A DNA stretch of 15,118 bases from positions 1-15,118 of the forward strand of contig CAJPOF010000057.1 of assembly GCA_905372235.1 (NCBI GenBank). The letters are read 5' to 3'. Position 1 is the stretch's first letter. Each line of letters opens with the position of its first letter. Below are positions 5,468 through 13,472 of this stretch, piece by piece. The position numbers were made by a program, and so were the translations under genes. The notes beneath the pieces are model-generated. The model ran no database searches, had not been told where the DNA came from, and saw nothing but the letters and a program-made list of their open reading frames with translations. This DNA is from an uncultured Treponema sp. Lineage in GTDB: Bacteria > Spirochaetota > Spirochaetia > Treponematales > Treponemataceae.

Positions 5468-6802
5468 ATGAGTAAAATCATTGTAATTGGGGCAAACCAT
5501 GCTGGTACTGCCGCTGTCAATTTCCTTACATCTTTGTCAAACGACAATCAGGTAATCGTTTATGACCGCAACACGAACATCAGTTTTTTGGGTTGTGGAA
5601 TGGCGTTGTGGATCGGGAATCAGATAAAGGGTTCTGACGGTCTTTTTTATTCGAGCAAGGAAAAACTTGAAGAAAAAGGCGCGAAGGTTCATATGGAAGC
5701 GGAGATTGACCGCATAGATTTCGCCAAAAAAGTCGTTTACGGAAAGCTCAAGGACGGTTCTAAAATCGAAGAATCTTACGACAAACTGATTTTGGCGACG
5801 GGTTCTCTTCCGATTGTTCCAAAACTCAAGGGGATGGATCTTGAGAATGTCCAGCAGGTAAAGATTTTCCAGAACGCCCAGGCTGTAATCGAAAAACTCA
5901 AGAATCCGGAGATAAAGAATGTTGCTGTCATCGGAGCAGGTTATATCGGCGTGGAACTTGCGGAAGCGTTCAAGCGACATAACAAAAATGTCGTCCTAAT
6001 CGACGCAATGAGTTCGAGCCTTTCAAATTACTACGACAGCGATTTTACCGCCCTCATGGACGAAAATTTGAAGTCGCACGGAATAAATCTTGCGTACAAT
6101 CAGATGGTCAAAGAGATAAAAGGAAACGGTAAAGTCGAAGCCATCGTTACCGACAAAGGCGAATATCCTTGCGAAATGGCTGTTGTCTGCATCGGATTCA
6201 GACCGAACACCGAACTCGGAAAAGACAGCCTTGAGACGTTCAGGAACGGTGCGTACATCGTGAACCGCAAGCAGGAAACAAGCATAAAAGACGTTTATGC
6301 CATCGGAGACTGCGCGGTCGTCTATGACAATGCGATTGGAGACAAAAACTATATCGCGCTTGCCACAAACGCCGTAAGAAGCGGAATCGTTGCCGCCCAT
6401 AATGCGTCCGGAGTCGAACTTGAAAGTTTGGGAGTCCAAGGCTCAAACGGAATCAACATTTACGATCTGAAGATGGTTTCGACGGGAATCACAGAAAGCC
6501 GCGCGAAAAAACTTGGCATGGATGTGGAAGTTACAGATTTCGAAGACCTGCAGAAAGCTCCGTTCATGGAAACGGAAAATCCAAAGGTAAAAATCCGAAT
6601 CGTTTACGACAAAAAGACGCGCGTGATTGTAGGCGCGCAAATGGCTTCCGAGCACGATATGTCAATGGGAATCCATCTGTTCTCGCTTGCAATTCAGGAA
6701 AAAGTCACAATCGACAAGTTGAAGCTGTTGGATATTTTCTTCCTTCCGCACTTCAATCAGCCGTATAACTACATAACCATGGCTGCCATAAGCGCAAAAT
6801 AG
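5468..6802 (+). CDS. nox: NADH oxidase (water-forming type), FAD-dependent
   Basis: A 444-residue flavoprotein of the NADH oxidase / CoA-disulfide reductase group. Such enzymes reduce O2 with NADH, in the Nox-2 type to water, giving oxygen protection and NAD+ recycling in anaerobes. Seen: an N-terminal FAD-binding motif (IIVIGANHAGTAA, 4-16) with conserved His11; redox-active Cys43 in SFLGCGM; an NAD(P)-binding motif VAVIGAGYIGVEL (152-164); and the second FAD segment VYAIGDCAVV near residue 280. The C-terminal dimerisation domain ends HFNQPYNYITMAAISAK. Length matches the family (~445). The single Cys and His11 favour the water-forming type, but NADH peroxidase or CoA-disulfide reductase cannot be ruled out. 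It is monocistronic and shares a terminator with convergent parB. Confidence 0.9.
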   Translation: MSKIIVIGANHAGTAAVNFLTSLSNDNQVIVYDRNTNISFLGCGMALWIGNQIKGSDGLFYSSKEKLEEKGAKVHMEAEIDRIDFAKKVVYGKLKDGSKIEESYDKLILATGSLPIVPKLKGMDLENVQQVKIFQNAQAVIEKLKNPEIKNVAVIGAGYIGVELAEAFKRHNKNVVLIDAMSSSLSNYYDSDFTALMDENLKSHGINLAYNQMVKEIKGNGKVEAIVTDKGEYPCEMAVVCIGFRPNTELGKDSLETFRNGAYIVNRKQETSIKDVYAIGDCAVVYDNAIGDKNYIALATNAVRSGIVAAHNASGVELESLGVQGSNGINIYDLKMVSTGITESRAKKLGMDVEVTDFEDLQKAPFMETENPKVKIRIVYDKKTRVIVGAQMASEHDMSMGIHLFSLAIQEKVTIDKLKLLDIFFLPHFNQPYNYITMAAISAK

Positions 6803-6810
6803 TTTTTAGG

Positions 6811-6852
6811 AAAAACAAAGCCCATGCGGGAAACTGCATGGGCTTTGTTTTT
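6811..6852. terminator. Bidirectional terminator between nox and parB
   Basis: A perfect 17-bp inverted repeat: left arm 6811-6827 (AAAAACAAAGCCCATGC), 8-nt loop, right arm 6836-6852. The GC-rich core with A-run and T-run at opposite ends gives a U-tract after the hairpin in both directions. It lies 8 bp after the nox stop and 5 bp after the parB stop. Confidence 0.92.
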
Positions 6853-6857
6853 AAGAA

Positions 6858-7838
6858 TCATTCTCCGGCAATTATGCCGTAAAGTCTATTCAGGTCTTCC
6901 TTGCTGTAATAATCAATGCAAATCGAGCCTTTGGATAAAGTCCCTTTTATTCCAACTTTTGTTCCCAAGATTTCGATGAATTTCTGCTCAACGGACGACA
7001 AGTCCGGGTCTTTGGGCGGAACTTTTTTTTCAGTTTTCTTTGAAACCGCCCGTCCGCCATTATTAAAATCCCTTGCCATGTCTTCGGCAAGCCGAACGGA
7101 AAGTCCGCTACCGATAATTTTTCCGAACAGAACACGCTGGTCAGCCATATTCTCGCACATTAGCAAAGCTCTTGCGTGTCCGCTGGTAATTTGCCCATCA
7201 ACCAAAGATTTCTGAATGTCTTCAGGAAGTTTCATAAGACGCAATGCATTCGCAATTGTGGGACGTTTTTTTCCAACTCGCTGAGCAACTTCCTCTTGGG
7301 TAAGGTCGCCCATCTGCATAAGATTGTAGTAGGCGTTCGCCTCGTCTATCGGATTCAAGTCCGCTCTTTGAATATTTTCAATAAGGGCAACTTCAAGTTT
7401 TTTTATGTTGTCAAATTTGCTCAGTCGGATGGGAACTTTTTTGAGTCCTGCAAGTTTTGCCGCCCTTGTCCGGCGTTCCCCTGCGATTATGTAAAAATCC
7501 GCACCCGATTCCGCTTTTTCGACTATAATCGGCTGAATTATTCCATGCTCTTTTATCGAATCGCTCAACTCTTCCAGTGCAGCAGCATCAAATTCCGTCC
7601 GCGGCTGGTTAGGATTCGGCACAAGCCTATCGGGATTCAGCCAAAGATTTCCGTCTTCATCGATTTCAATTCCGTCGGGAATACTCGGCGAGCGGTTTGC
7701 AAAAGTTCCCGACGATTTCGGTTCTTTTGAAACAGCAACAGGAACATCGTTTACAATCGCCGAAATTTCTTCTTCGTTGCCCGTGCCCATCAGAGCATCA
7801 AGCCCCCGTCCCAATCCCAAGCCGATTCGTTTAGCCAC
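6858..7838 (-). CDS. parB: Chromosome partitioning protein ParB (Spo0J family)
   Basis: A 326-residue centromere-binding protein that loads on parS sites, binds CTP and works with ParA in chromosome segregation. Seen: a linker-rich N-terminus starting MAKRIGLGLGRGLDALMG, as in chromosomal ParB proteins; the ParB/sulfiredoxin-like domain about 68-160 with the CTP-binding GERRTRA motif (120-126) and ENIQR (154-158); a helix-turn-helix about 180-202 (EEVAQRVGKKRPTIANAL); and a C-terminal dimerisation region about 275-326. The start is GTG within GTGGCTAA, overlapping the end of parA by 8 bp, which implies translational coupling. I saw no convincing parS palindrome in the window. Confidence 0.95.
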   Translation of the reverse strand: MAKRIGLGLGRGLDALMGTGNEEEISAIVNDVPVAVSKEPKSSGTFANRSPSIPDGIEIDEDGNLWLNPDRLVPNPNQPRTEFDAAALEELSDSIKEHGIIQPIIVEKAESGADFYIIAGERRTRAAKLAGLKKVPIRLSKFDNIKKLEVALIENIQRADLNPIDEANAYYNLMQMGDLTQEEVAQRVGKKRPTIANALRLMKLPEDIQKSLVDGQITSGHARALLMCENMADQRVLFGKIIGSGLSVRLAEDMARDFNNGGRAVSKKTEKKVPPKDPDLSSVEQKFIEILGTKVGIKGTLSKGSICIDYYSKEDLNRLYGIIAGE

Positions 7839-8586
7839 GATTCATCACCTCTTGGGCAAGTTTTTCATAACTTTTTGCACCAACGCAAGAGGAATCATAA
7901 TCGCATATCGGAAGACCTCTTGATGGAGCTTCGGAAAGCCTTACATTTCTTGGAATAATCGTGTCAAACACAACGTCTTTGAAATAATTTTTGACCTGCA
8001 TGACAACATCCTGCGCAAGACGGGTTCTTGAATCATACATAGTAAAAAAAATACCGCCGATTACCAAATTCGGATTGAAACTTTGCTGGACTTTTTTTAC
8101 CGACTGCAAAAGAAGCGCTATTCCTTCAAGGGCAAAATATTCGCACTGCATGGGAACTAAAACTGAATCGGCAGCAACAAGACCGTTCAGTGTCAAAAGT
8201 CCCAAAGACGGCGGACAGTCAATCAGTATATAATCGTAGGATTTCTTCAGCGGGTCCAATGCGTTTTTCAAGAAGAATTCGCGTTTTTTCTGATCGACAA
8301 GTTCTATGGAAGCACCGGAAAGATCTATCGATGCGCTTATTGCGTCCAAATTCGCTACGGGAGTGTGCTTTACCGCTTCTTCAGGAGAAACTTGCCCCGC
8401 AATAAGTTCATAAACCGTAGGCTTATCCTTTGACACGCTAACACCGCTGGATAAATTTCCCTGAGAATCAAAATCCACAAGGAGAGTCTTTTTTCCCGCC
8501 AACGCAAGATAAGCACCTATGTTAATGCACGAAGTCGTTTTTCCAACGCCACCCTTTTGATTCACAAAAACGAAACATTTACCCAT
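7831..8586 (-). CDS. parA: Chromosome partitioning ATPase ParA (Soj family)
   Basis: A 251-residue ParA/MinD-type ATPase partnering ParB. Seen: a deviant Walker A box KGGVGKTT (11-18) with signature Lys11; the Walker A' segment LLVDFDSQGN (35-44); and a Walker B region YILIDCPPS (119-127) with Asp123. It lacks the N-terminal DNA-binding extension of plasmid type Ia ParA, consistent with a chromosomal Soj. It is first in the parA-parB operon. No purine-rich ribosome site is visible just upstream of the ATG. A possible minus-strand -10 TATACT lies at 8617-8622 without a good -35. Confidence 0.95.
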   Translation of the reverse strand: MGKCFVFVNQKGGVGKTTSCINIGAYLALAGKKTLLVDFDSQGNLSSGVSVSKDKPTVYELIAGQVSPEEAVKHTPVANLDAISASIDLSGASIELVDQKKREFFLKNALDPLKKSYDYILIDCPPSLGLLTLNGLVAADSVLVPMQCEYFALEGIALLLQSVKKVQQSFNPNLVIGGIFFTMYDSRTRLAQDVVMQVKNYFKDVVFDTIIPRNVRLSEAPSRGLPICDYDSSCVGAKSYEKLAQEVMNRG

Positions 8587-8677
8587 ACAGTTGATTTTAT
8601 CACTTTTGCCGAAAATAGTATACTGTTTTACAGATCTTGCAGATAAGTGAATTTTATTTTATCAAAAACGACGGCTT

Positions 8678-8712
8678 AAAAAGGCAAAAAATTTCGTGGA
8701 ATTGTTTTTGCC
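8678..8712 (-). terminator. Terminator of the GH18 lipoprotein gene
   Basis: GGCAAAAA/TTTTTGCC (8683-8690, 8705-8712) with an inner AATT pairing. On the minus strand the stem is followed by TTTTT. It lies 28 bp after the GH18 stop, separating that gene from parA. Confidence 0.7.
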
Positions 8713-8739
8713 GCACCTAAACTGTGTATATCCATGATT

Positions 8740-9756
8740 TTAGTCTTTTTGGGTCTCGGTGATTTTTATCCAATTCCATGTCTCGGAATCCTCAAGCCCG
8801 ATTCGCCAAAACGCAACTTTAGATATATCCTTTGAGCCGTAAAGCCACAATTTTTTCACCGTGGAATAATAGTCCTCGAACCAGTATGTAACTTTCTGCG
8901 TGGTAACAAATTCCGCCATCGGAATTGTATTTACGTAGCGGACATCGCTAACTTCTCTCGCCGCAAAAAGTTCGTTCGTGGAACGGAAACTTCGCGCAGT
9001 AGCAAGATTTTCGTCTTCCCAAGAGCGACCGTAAAACGGAAGTCCCATCACAAGTTTTTCTTTCGGGAGAACGGAGACAGAGTAATCGGCGATTTTTTCG
9101 CACCATTCGTAAGAGGCGATAGGCCCCGGCTTGCTAGTAGACCAATGTTCGTCATATGCCATGATTATTACCCTGTCGGATATTGATGCAATTTTTTGAT
9201 ATGGGAATGCGTCTTCTTTCAAAGTCTTTATTCTTGCCGGAACACAGACTGTAAAAATCTTACCAGCCATAGCGGAACGGGACGAAACTTTTTTCAAAAA
9301 CGCAAAAAAATTATCGTAATCCCGTGCCGGAATATTCTCAAAATCTATCTGGATTCCATCAAAATCTGCACCCGCCTTTAAAATGTCGTCCACAAGCTTG
9401 TCGGTCAATCCAAACTGAGGCTCTAAAACAAAATGCGTCAATGCACGCCCCTCGCAAACAACAACAAGGTGAGTTCGGGCATTCGTGCTTTCCAGATTTT
9501 TTTTCTTGGGAATATCTATAAGTTCTCCGTAAGTTCCGACGTTGGCAGAAAAATAGCATACGTCCGTAAGCGGAAAATCCGGCGAATAATATTTTTCACG
9601 CCCCTGACACACCCACGCCCAGACCTCCGCAAAAGAAAGCGCACCGCATTCCGGAGATTTTTGCTCATATGCAACCTTGTCCTTGGGATTCGAGGCACAA
9701 CCGAACAGGATAAAAAGGATTCCCGAAATGCAGGCAAAAACGTTTTTTTTAATCAT
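8740..9756 (-). CDS. Glycoside hydrolase family 18 lipoprotein
   Basis: A 338-residue exported protein. N-terminal signal MIKKN plus a hydrophobic run, lipobox LFGC with Cys20 as the lipidated residue. The body is a GH18 TIM barrel: the catalytic motif DGIQIDFE spans 133-140, with Asp133, Asp138 and acid/base Glu140 all present. MAYDEHW (199-205) gives the GH18 Met-x-Tyr-Asp element, followed by MGLPFYGRSW and a C-terminal AFWRIGLEDSETW. This arrangement resembles YaaH/YdhD-type peptidoglycan or chitooligosaccharide hydrolases rather than large secreted chitinases; no LysM or carbohydrate-binding module is seen. The substrate is unknown; a periplasmic wall or glycan role is inferred. GGAG lies 6 bp before the ATG, and a minus-strand TATAAT (9811-9816) may be its -10. 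Confidence 0.88.
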   Translation of the reverse strand: MIKKNVFACISGILFILFGCASNPKDKVAYEQKSPECGALSFAEVWAWVCQGREKYYSPDFPLTDVCYFSANVGTYGELIDIPKKKNLESTNARTHLVVVCEGRALTHFVLEPQFGLTDKLVDDILKAGADFDGIQIDFENIPARDYDNFFAFLKKVSSRSAMAGKIFTVCVPARIKTLKEDAFPYQKIASISDRVIIMAYDEHWSTSKPGPIASYEWCEKIADYSVSVLPKEKLVMGLPFYGRSWEDENLATARSFRSTNELFAAREVSDVRYVNTIPMAEFVTTQKVTYWFEDYYSTVKKLWLYGSKDISKVAFWRIGLEDSETWNWIKITETQKD

Positions 9757-9872
9757 TGGTATCTCCGAAATGGGGAAAGTTTTTGAATCGAAACAAAAAT
9801 TCTTCTAAATATTATACATCGATTCTTAATTTAGTCGTAGTTCTAAAATTCCAAAAGCATTGCGACTTTTAT

Positions 9873-9900
9873 AAAAAACGCCGACCTAAAAAGATCGGCG
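9873..9900 (-). terminator. Terminator of tRNA-Glu
   Basis: On the minus strand CGCCGA (9900-9895) pairs with TCGGCG (9884-9879), followed by TTTTTT. It begins 4 bp after the tRNA 3' end. Confidence 0.88.
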
Positions 9901-9904
9901 GAAG

Positions 9905-9976
9905 CATCTCCTAGCAGAATTGAACTGCTGTTGTCGGGATGAAAACCCGATGTCCTAACCACTAGACGAAGGAGAC
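9905..9976 (-). tRNA. tRNA-Glu (anticodon TTC)
   Basis: The minus strand folds as a full cloverleaf. Acceptor arms are GTCTCCT and AGGAGAT, with a terminal G-U pair. The D-arm is GTCTAGTGGTTAGGAC. The anticodon stem TCGGG/CCCGA holds loop TTTTCAT, placing TTC at the anticodon. The T-arm is AGCAG-TTCAATT-CTGCT. The discriminator base is G and CCA is not encoded. The overall sequence resembles bacterial tRNA-Glu, including the CTTCGTCTAG region. It is a single transcription unit with its own promoter and terminator. Confidence 0.96.
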
Positions 9977-9986
9977 AAGTGTATTT

Positions 9987-10015
9987 CTTATACTTTTTAA
10001 AAGGCATCATGTCAA
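9987..10015 (-). promoter_or_regulatory. Sigma-70 promoter of tRNA-Glu
   Basis: On the minus strand: perfect -35 TTGACA (10015-10010), 17-bp spacer, -10 TATAAG (9992-9987). The predicted start falls a few bases before the tRNA 5' end. It is the clearest promoter in the window. Confidence 0.88.
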
Positions 10016-10116
10016 GAGGGGGCAAAAATCTGCAATTTCAGGCGGAAGATGGAGAGTGGAAAAGCATCTACCTTGCCGAAATTAATAGATTTTTACCTCT
10101 TGAGAATTCGGAAAAA

Positions 10117-11334
10117 TCACTCTGCTTCATACGAATCTCCTGACAGTTTGAGGTAATTTATGTCTTTAAGGAATAACATCTTGATTGAAAACTTCAGCCA
10201 GTTATTTACATTTATTCCATATTTTGTACATGAGAACATTTTTGAAAAGAATACCGATGATTTATCTCTTTTTGATGATTGTGCCTTAATCTCAACCAGC
10301 TTTTTCGGTTCCGAAAATTGTTTTATCAAGTCTTCCGACATAAAAGCCGCAAAACTGGATGTAAAATCACTGGAATGTGATTTTGTTGCATAAAAATATT
10401 TTGATAAATCGGTTTCCGTATATTTCCATAACGGATTGAAATCTATATTTTCTTTACTATGCTTCATAAGTTTATTAAATATTCGCGCCTGATTAAATGA
10501 ATGGTTGAGCGCTGATTCACGGATACCGGCAAATTTTATATGACAATATTTTAATGAAGCATCGAAAGAGATTTGATTTTCCGAACGTAATGCATTGCAC
10601 ATAAGAGCCTGCAAGTCTACGAAAGTTTTTAAGAAATCCCGATATTCATCATGATTTTTTGCCTTAATATAAATTTCATCCCAGAGCTGAGTATAAACGG
10701 AATTGCTCCAGCAGAGTGTAGTTACATCATCTTGATTACTGCCTGCCCAGATAAATAATTTATAAAATGCGGTTGAAAAAGTATCTGCGTGTTCAAGAGA
10801 ATCTTTGTAGAAATCCGGATTATCAACGGATTCTGCTGAGATAACGCCATATACGGGTTTTACAAAAATGGAGAACTGACTTAAATAATTAAATTGTTCA
10901 TCAAGCATTACCGCCCCAATTTGAATTACTTCGCCGGATATTTCTTGCATAGCTTTTTTCTGTTTGCCTGTAAACCTGCAAGTCTTCAAATCCAGACAAA
11001 TAAAACGCTTTTGACGGATATTTATATTTTCCTTTTTCTGATTCTCCTTTATTAAACGGAACTTAGAAAGTTTTTCCTCTTCGATTCTTTTTTCCAGAAT
11101 CCTTTTGAGTTTTAATTCTTCTTTTTTCTGTTCACGTTCAATCCAGAATTGATGATTCGCATTTTTAATAAATGCATTACAATTTTTCTGGAGGCACTGT
11201 TTCGTTTTCATTTGCTTATGGGTTACATAAGCTTTATGAAAATTACAATAGCCTATGCAACGATAACAAACGGATTTAGTACCGTATAAAGTCGGACAAA
11301 TTGCTTCCGGCTTTTTTGGAAAATCAAATGTCAT
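10117..11334 (-). CDS. DEDDh-exonuclease-like protein, Cys-rich N-terminus, likely inactive
   Basis: A 405-residue cytoplasmic protein. N-terminus: Cys13, 23, 26, 30, 47, 52 with His33 and His39, probably metal-binding. Residues ~62-105 are a charged coiled-coil or linker. Residues ~110-290 read as an RNase T/DnaQ-like 3'-5' exonuclease fold: FICLDLKTC in the place of the usual D-x-E-T strand, EVIQIGAVMLDE (135-146), FVDLQALMC and SLKYCHIKF, then LNHSFNQARIF in place of H-x(4)-D. The first acidic motif has Lys117 where Glu is expected, and the last lacks its Asp, so classical DEDD catalysis seems lost. The C-terminal ~110 residues are unassigned. GGAGG lies 6 bp before the ATG; the HIRAN gene ends 18 bp upstream, so the two are probably co-transcribed. 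The fold is inferred by eye. Confidence 0.6.
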   Translation of the reverse strand: MTFDFPKKPEAICPTLYGTKSVCYRCIGYCNFHKAYVTHKQMKTKQCLQKNCNAFIKNANHQFWIEREQKKEELKLKRILEKRIEEEKLSKFRLIKENQKKENINIRQKRFICLDLKTCRFTGKQKKAMQEISGEVIQIGAVMLDEQFNYLSQFSIFVKPVYGVISAESVDNPDFYKDSLEHADTFSTAFYKLFIWAGSNQDDVTTLCWSNSVYTQLWDEIYIKAKNHDEYRDFLKTFVDLQALMCNALRSENQISFDASLKYCHIKFAGIRESALNHSFNQARIFNKLMKHSKENIDFNPLWKYTETDLSKYFYATKSHSSDFTSSFAAFMSEDLIKQFSEPKKLVEIKAQSSKRDKSSVFFSKMFSCTKYGINVNNWLKFSIKMLFLKDINYLKLSGDSYEAE

Positions 11335-11352
11335 AACATGCCTCCATAAAAC

Positions 11353-12282
11353 TTAAACTTCAATTTCGACTACAATCTTGTCGCCAGCAAGGCTTACAAG
11401 CTTTCCGTTATAATTCATCTTCTTAGGTTTTGCTTCGCGGATAATTTTTGCCGCAAGAGCCCTGATATGGCCGGCTTTTTCGAGACCTGAATTGCCTGAA
11501 ATCTTTGCTTCAGGACTTTCGATGCATACCAAAATTGCATTCTTGTCGTGGCTGTTATACGGTTCTGCCTGGACTGAAGTCATAAGTGATTCATAAAAGC
11601 CGTGTTTTGCATTGCGAATCTTTTCCGCCATTCCAAGGAGATTGTCGCAGCTGAGATTATCGCAGAGCTTGTCGAGCATAGAAGGTTCCGCCTCCCAATT
11701 GTAGAAACATGTACCGACAAGAGGAAGAGTAAACCTTGCAGAATTCTCCTTGAAGTAACGAATAAACGCCTGGTCGATGCATTCGCGTGAAGAATCAAAA
11801 TCAAGCTTTTCGATCGCAGATTCGTAGACAGCTTCAAGGTCTTTCGGCTCAAGCTGCTGCATTCGTCCATAGCACATCGAGAAAAGAATCTCAACGCAGA
11901 GAGGTTTTAGAATATACTGAGTAAGCTGAGAGAACTTTCCAAAAACCGAACGGCGTCGGACATAAAGTTCGCCGGCAAGAAGACTGTCGTTTGCTTCCAC
12001 AGCAGCAAGAAGTGGTCCGATATGCACCAAATAATCGAAGAGGTCTTTGTCGGAAACATCGACATCCGGAGCAACATAAACTATGGGATTGAAGTTTAGA
12101 GCCGATGCCACATAAACATAATAACTCGGTGTAAAGAATGTGCTTGAAGTAAGCTTCTGAGCATCGTCTACAACAGGCTTGTCGCTCTTTTCCCATTTGC
12201 CGACATAATCGAGCTGTCCTGTTTTGCTCTTTGTGAATTCAAACCAGTCATAGGCTGTTTTAATTAAAATCTGTGCGTTCAT
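11353..12282 (-). CDS. HIRAN-domain protein
   Basis: About 309 residues. Two in-frame ATGs exist at 12288 and 12282. AAGGAG abuts the first directly but lies 6 bp before the second, so I choose 12282 (MNAQILIKTAYDW). The N-terminal ~180 residues are helical and unrecognised. The C-terminal third fits a HIRAN domain: PLVGTCFYNWEAE as the first strands, then SVQAEPYNSHDKNAILVCI, which matches the family pattern E-P-x-N-x-x-D-x-N-A-I-x-V, and KAGHIRALAAKII for the 'G-x-[IV]' closing part. HIRAN domains bind DNA, including 3' ends in HLTF, and occur beside nucleases and helicases. It is first in an operon with the DEDDh-like gene and divergent from a WYL regulator, suggesting a DNA-damage or defence context (inference). 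Confidence 0.7.
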   Translation of the reverse strand: MNAQILIKTAYDWFEFTKSKTGQLDYVGKWEKSDKPVVDDAQKLTSSTFFTPSYYVYVASALNFNPIVYVAPDVDVSDKDLFDYLVHIGPLLAAVEANDSLLAGELYVRRRSVFGKFSQLTQYILKPLCVEILFSMCYGRMQQLEPKDLEAVYESAIEKLDFDSSRECIDQAFIRYFKENSARFTLPLVGTCFYNWEAEPSMLDKLCDNLSCDNLLGMAEKIRNAKHGFYESLMTSVQAEPYNSHDKNAILVCIESPEAKISGNSGLEKAGHIRALAAKIIREAKPKKMNYNGKLVSLAGDKIVVEIEV

Positions 12283-12306
12283 AGTCATCTCCTTAAAGTA
12301 AAGCTA

Positions 12307-12345
12307 AAAATTGCTTTTGCAATTTTACACCGGTCGCCAGCGACC
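12307..12345. promoter_or_regulatory. Two adjacent hairpins in the HIRAN leader
   Basis: AAAATTGC/GCAATTTT (12307-12314, 12319-12326) with a 4-nt loop, then GGTCGC-CA-GCGACC (12332-12345). Read on the minus strand, the first ends in TTTTT and lies just before the HIRAN ribosome site, so it could act as a weak attenuator. The second could be an operator or a folded leader element. Confidence 0.5.
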
Positions 12346-12367
12346 TTACACATCTCCTTATCTTCAA

Positions 12368-12384
12368 CTTGATTATAAATCAAG
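12368..12384. promoter_or_regulatory. 17-bp palindrome, candidate operator of the WYL regulator
   Basis: CTTGATT-ATA-AATCAAG is a perfect 7-bp inverted repeat with a 3-bp centre, in the divergent intergenic region. It overlaps a minus-strand -10-like TATAAT (12377-12372) that would serve the HIRAN operon. A dimeric regulator bound here could block that promoter. The link to the neighbouring regulator is inferred from position. Confidence 0.5.
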
Positions 12385-12423
12385 GGGTGTAGCAAGAAAT
12401 GGTGCACCCTCAAAAAAGTGTGA

Positions 12424-12440
12424 TATAATTTTGGAAGGAG
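12424..12440 (+). promoter_or_regulatory. -10 box and ribosome site of the WYL gene
   Basis: TATAAT (12424-12429) is followed closely by AAGGAG (12435-12440), 5 bp before the ATG at 12446. If TATAAT is the -10, transcription would begin at about the ribosome site, giving a leader of only ~10 nt. No good -35 is present, so this assignment is tentative. Confidence 0.4.
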
Positions 12441-12445
12441 ATTTT

Positions 12446-13450
12446 ATGGCGCAGAAGAAACAGACGGAAAAGAAGTACAACGCACCTCATATACTCAGTT
12501 ACATAATGCAGATTGACAAATCAATAAGAAACGGCGAATACCCGAATGCAAACAAATTGAACAATGAATTCGGATGGGGATTAAGCCGCAGTACGCTAGG
12601 CAGATATATAAATGTTTTGCGAGATGATTTCGGCGCACCCGTCGAATATGATTTTCAAAAAAACGGCTACTATTACACGGACAATACTTTCTTTATTCAG
12701 CAGATAATGTTGAAGGAAGGAGAACTTTTAACACTTTCGACAATTTTACCTCTCATGGAACAATATAAAAATACTCCTATGGAAAAATCTTTCCGGGATT
12801 TGATAAATAAATTGATTGCAATGCTTCCCGAAAATGTTTCCGTAGATTCTTCACTGATTAATAATGAAGTCCATTTTATTTCCGACCCTATAACCGTTCT
12901 GCAGGACGGTGTTTTCGAAAATGTACTGAAAGCAACAAAGATGCATTGCACGCTTCGGCTTGAATACAAAACCGCACAAAACACGGATTTTGAATTGAGA
13001 AAGTTTGATCCTTATCATGTGATTTGCCAGAAAGGAAGCTGGTATGTTCTAGGCTATTCTCATTCTTCGCAGGCGATTCGATTGTGGGCTATGCCTCGAA
13101 TCAGGAACTGCGAAATAACAAAAGAAAAGTTTTCGATTCCAAAAGACTTCAAGCTTGAGCAACACATCGATACACAGATGGGAGCATGGGGCAATACCGG
13201 CGAAAAGTTTAAAGTTGAGATTGAATTTGTAAAAGAGCTTAAAACGTTTGTAATGGAAAGAACATGGCATAAAGGACAGGTCATCCGTGAGAATCCGGAC
13301 GGAACCGTTTATCTTTCTTTTGAAACCATTCAGTTAAGTCAAACTGCATCATGGGTTATGTCATTTACAGGTGGAGCAAAGGTCTTGAATCCACCGGAAT
13401 TAAAGGATATGGTACGACACGCCGCCGAAGAGATTTTGAAGAATACATAG
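12446..13450 (+). CDS. WYL-domain transcriptional regulator
   Basis: 334 residues from the ATG at 12446, chosen for the AAGGAG 5 bp upstream. The frame is open further upstream, but that part covers the palindrome and promoter region. The N-terminal ~80 residues hold a winged-helix DNA-binding domain (LSYIMQIDKSIRNG, SRSTLGRYINVLRDD). The WYL domain spans about 150-230: residues 199-201 are Trp-Tyr-Val in GSWYVLGY, and the ligand-site-like arginines lie in IRLWAMPRIR (211-220). The C-terminal WCX-type extension (about 245-334) ends in VLNPPELKDMVRHAAEEIL. WYL regulators are thought to sense nucleic-acid or nucleotide ligands and often control defence or DNA-damage loci. It is divergent from the HIRAN/DEDDh-like operon, which it probably regulates through the palindrome between them (inference). 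Confidence 0.88.
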   Translation: MAQKKQTEKKYNAPHILSYIMQIDKSIRNGEYPNANKLNNEFGWGLSRSTLGRYINVLRDDFGAPVEYDFQKNGYYYTDNTFFIQQIMLKEGELLTLSTILPLMEQYKNTPMEKSFRDLINKLIAMLPENVSVDSSLINNEVHFISDPITVLQDGVFENVLKATKMHCTLRLEYKTAQNTDFELRKFDPYHVICQKGSWYVLGYSHSSQAIRLWAMPRIRNCEITKEKFSIPKDFKLEQHIDTQMGAWGNTGEKFKVEIEFVKELKTFVMERTWHKGQVIRENPDGTVYLSFETIQLSQTASWVMSFTGGAKVLNPPELKDMVRHAAEEILKNT

Positions 13451-13472
13451 ATAAAAAAATACAAGGGAGAAC

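Noticed and set aside
10009..10143. 44-codon plus-strand ORF (starts MSRGGKNLQF)
   Set aside because: It overlaps the tRNA-Glu promoter on the opposite strand and the 3' end of the DEDDh-like gene. A weak AAGG site precedes it, but no homology is recognisable.
12311..12445. 45-codon N-terminal extension of the WYL regulator
   Set aside because: It has no ribosome site, covers hairpins and the operator-like palindrome, and the internal ATG at 12446 has AAGGAG at ideal spacing.
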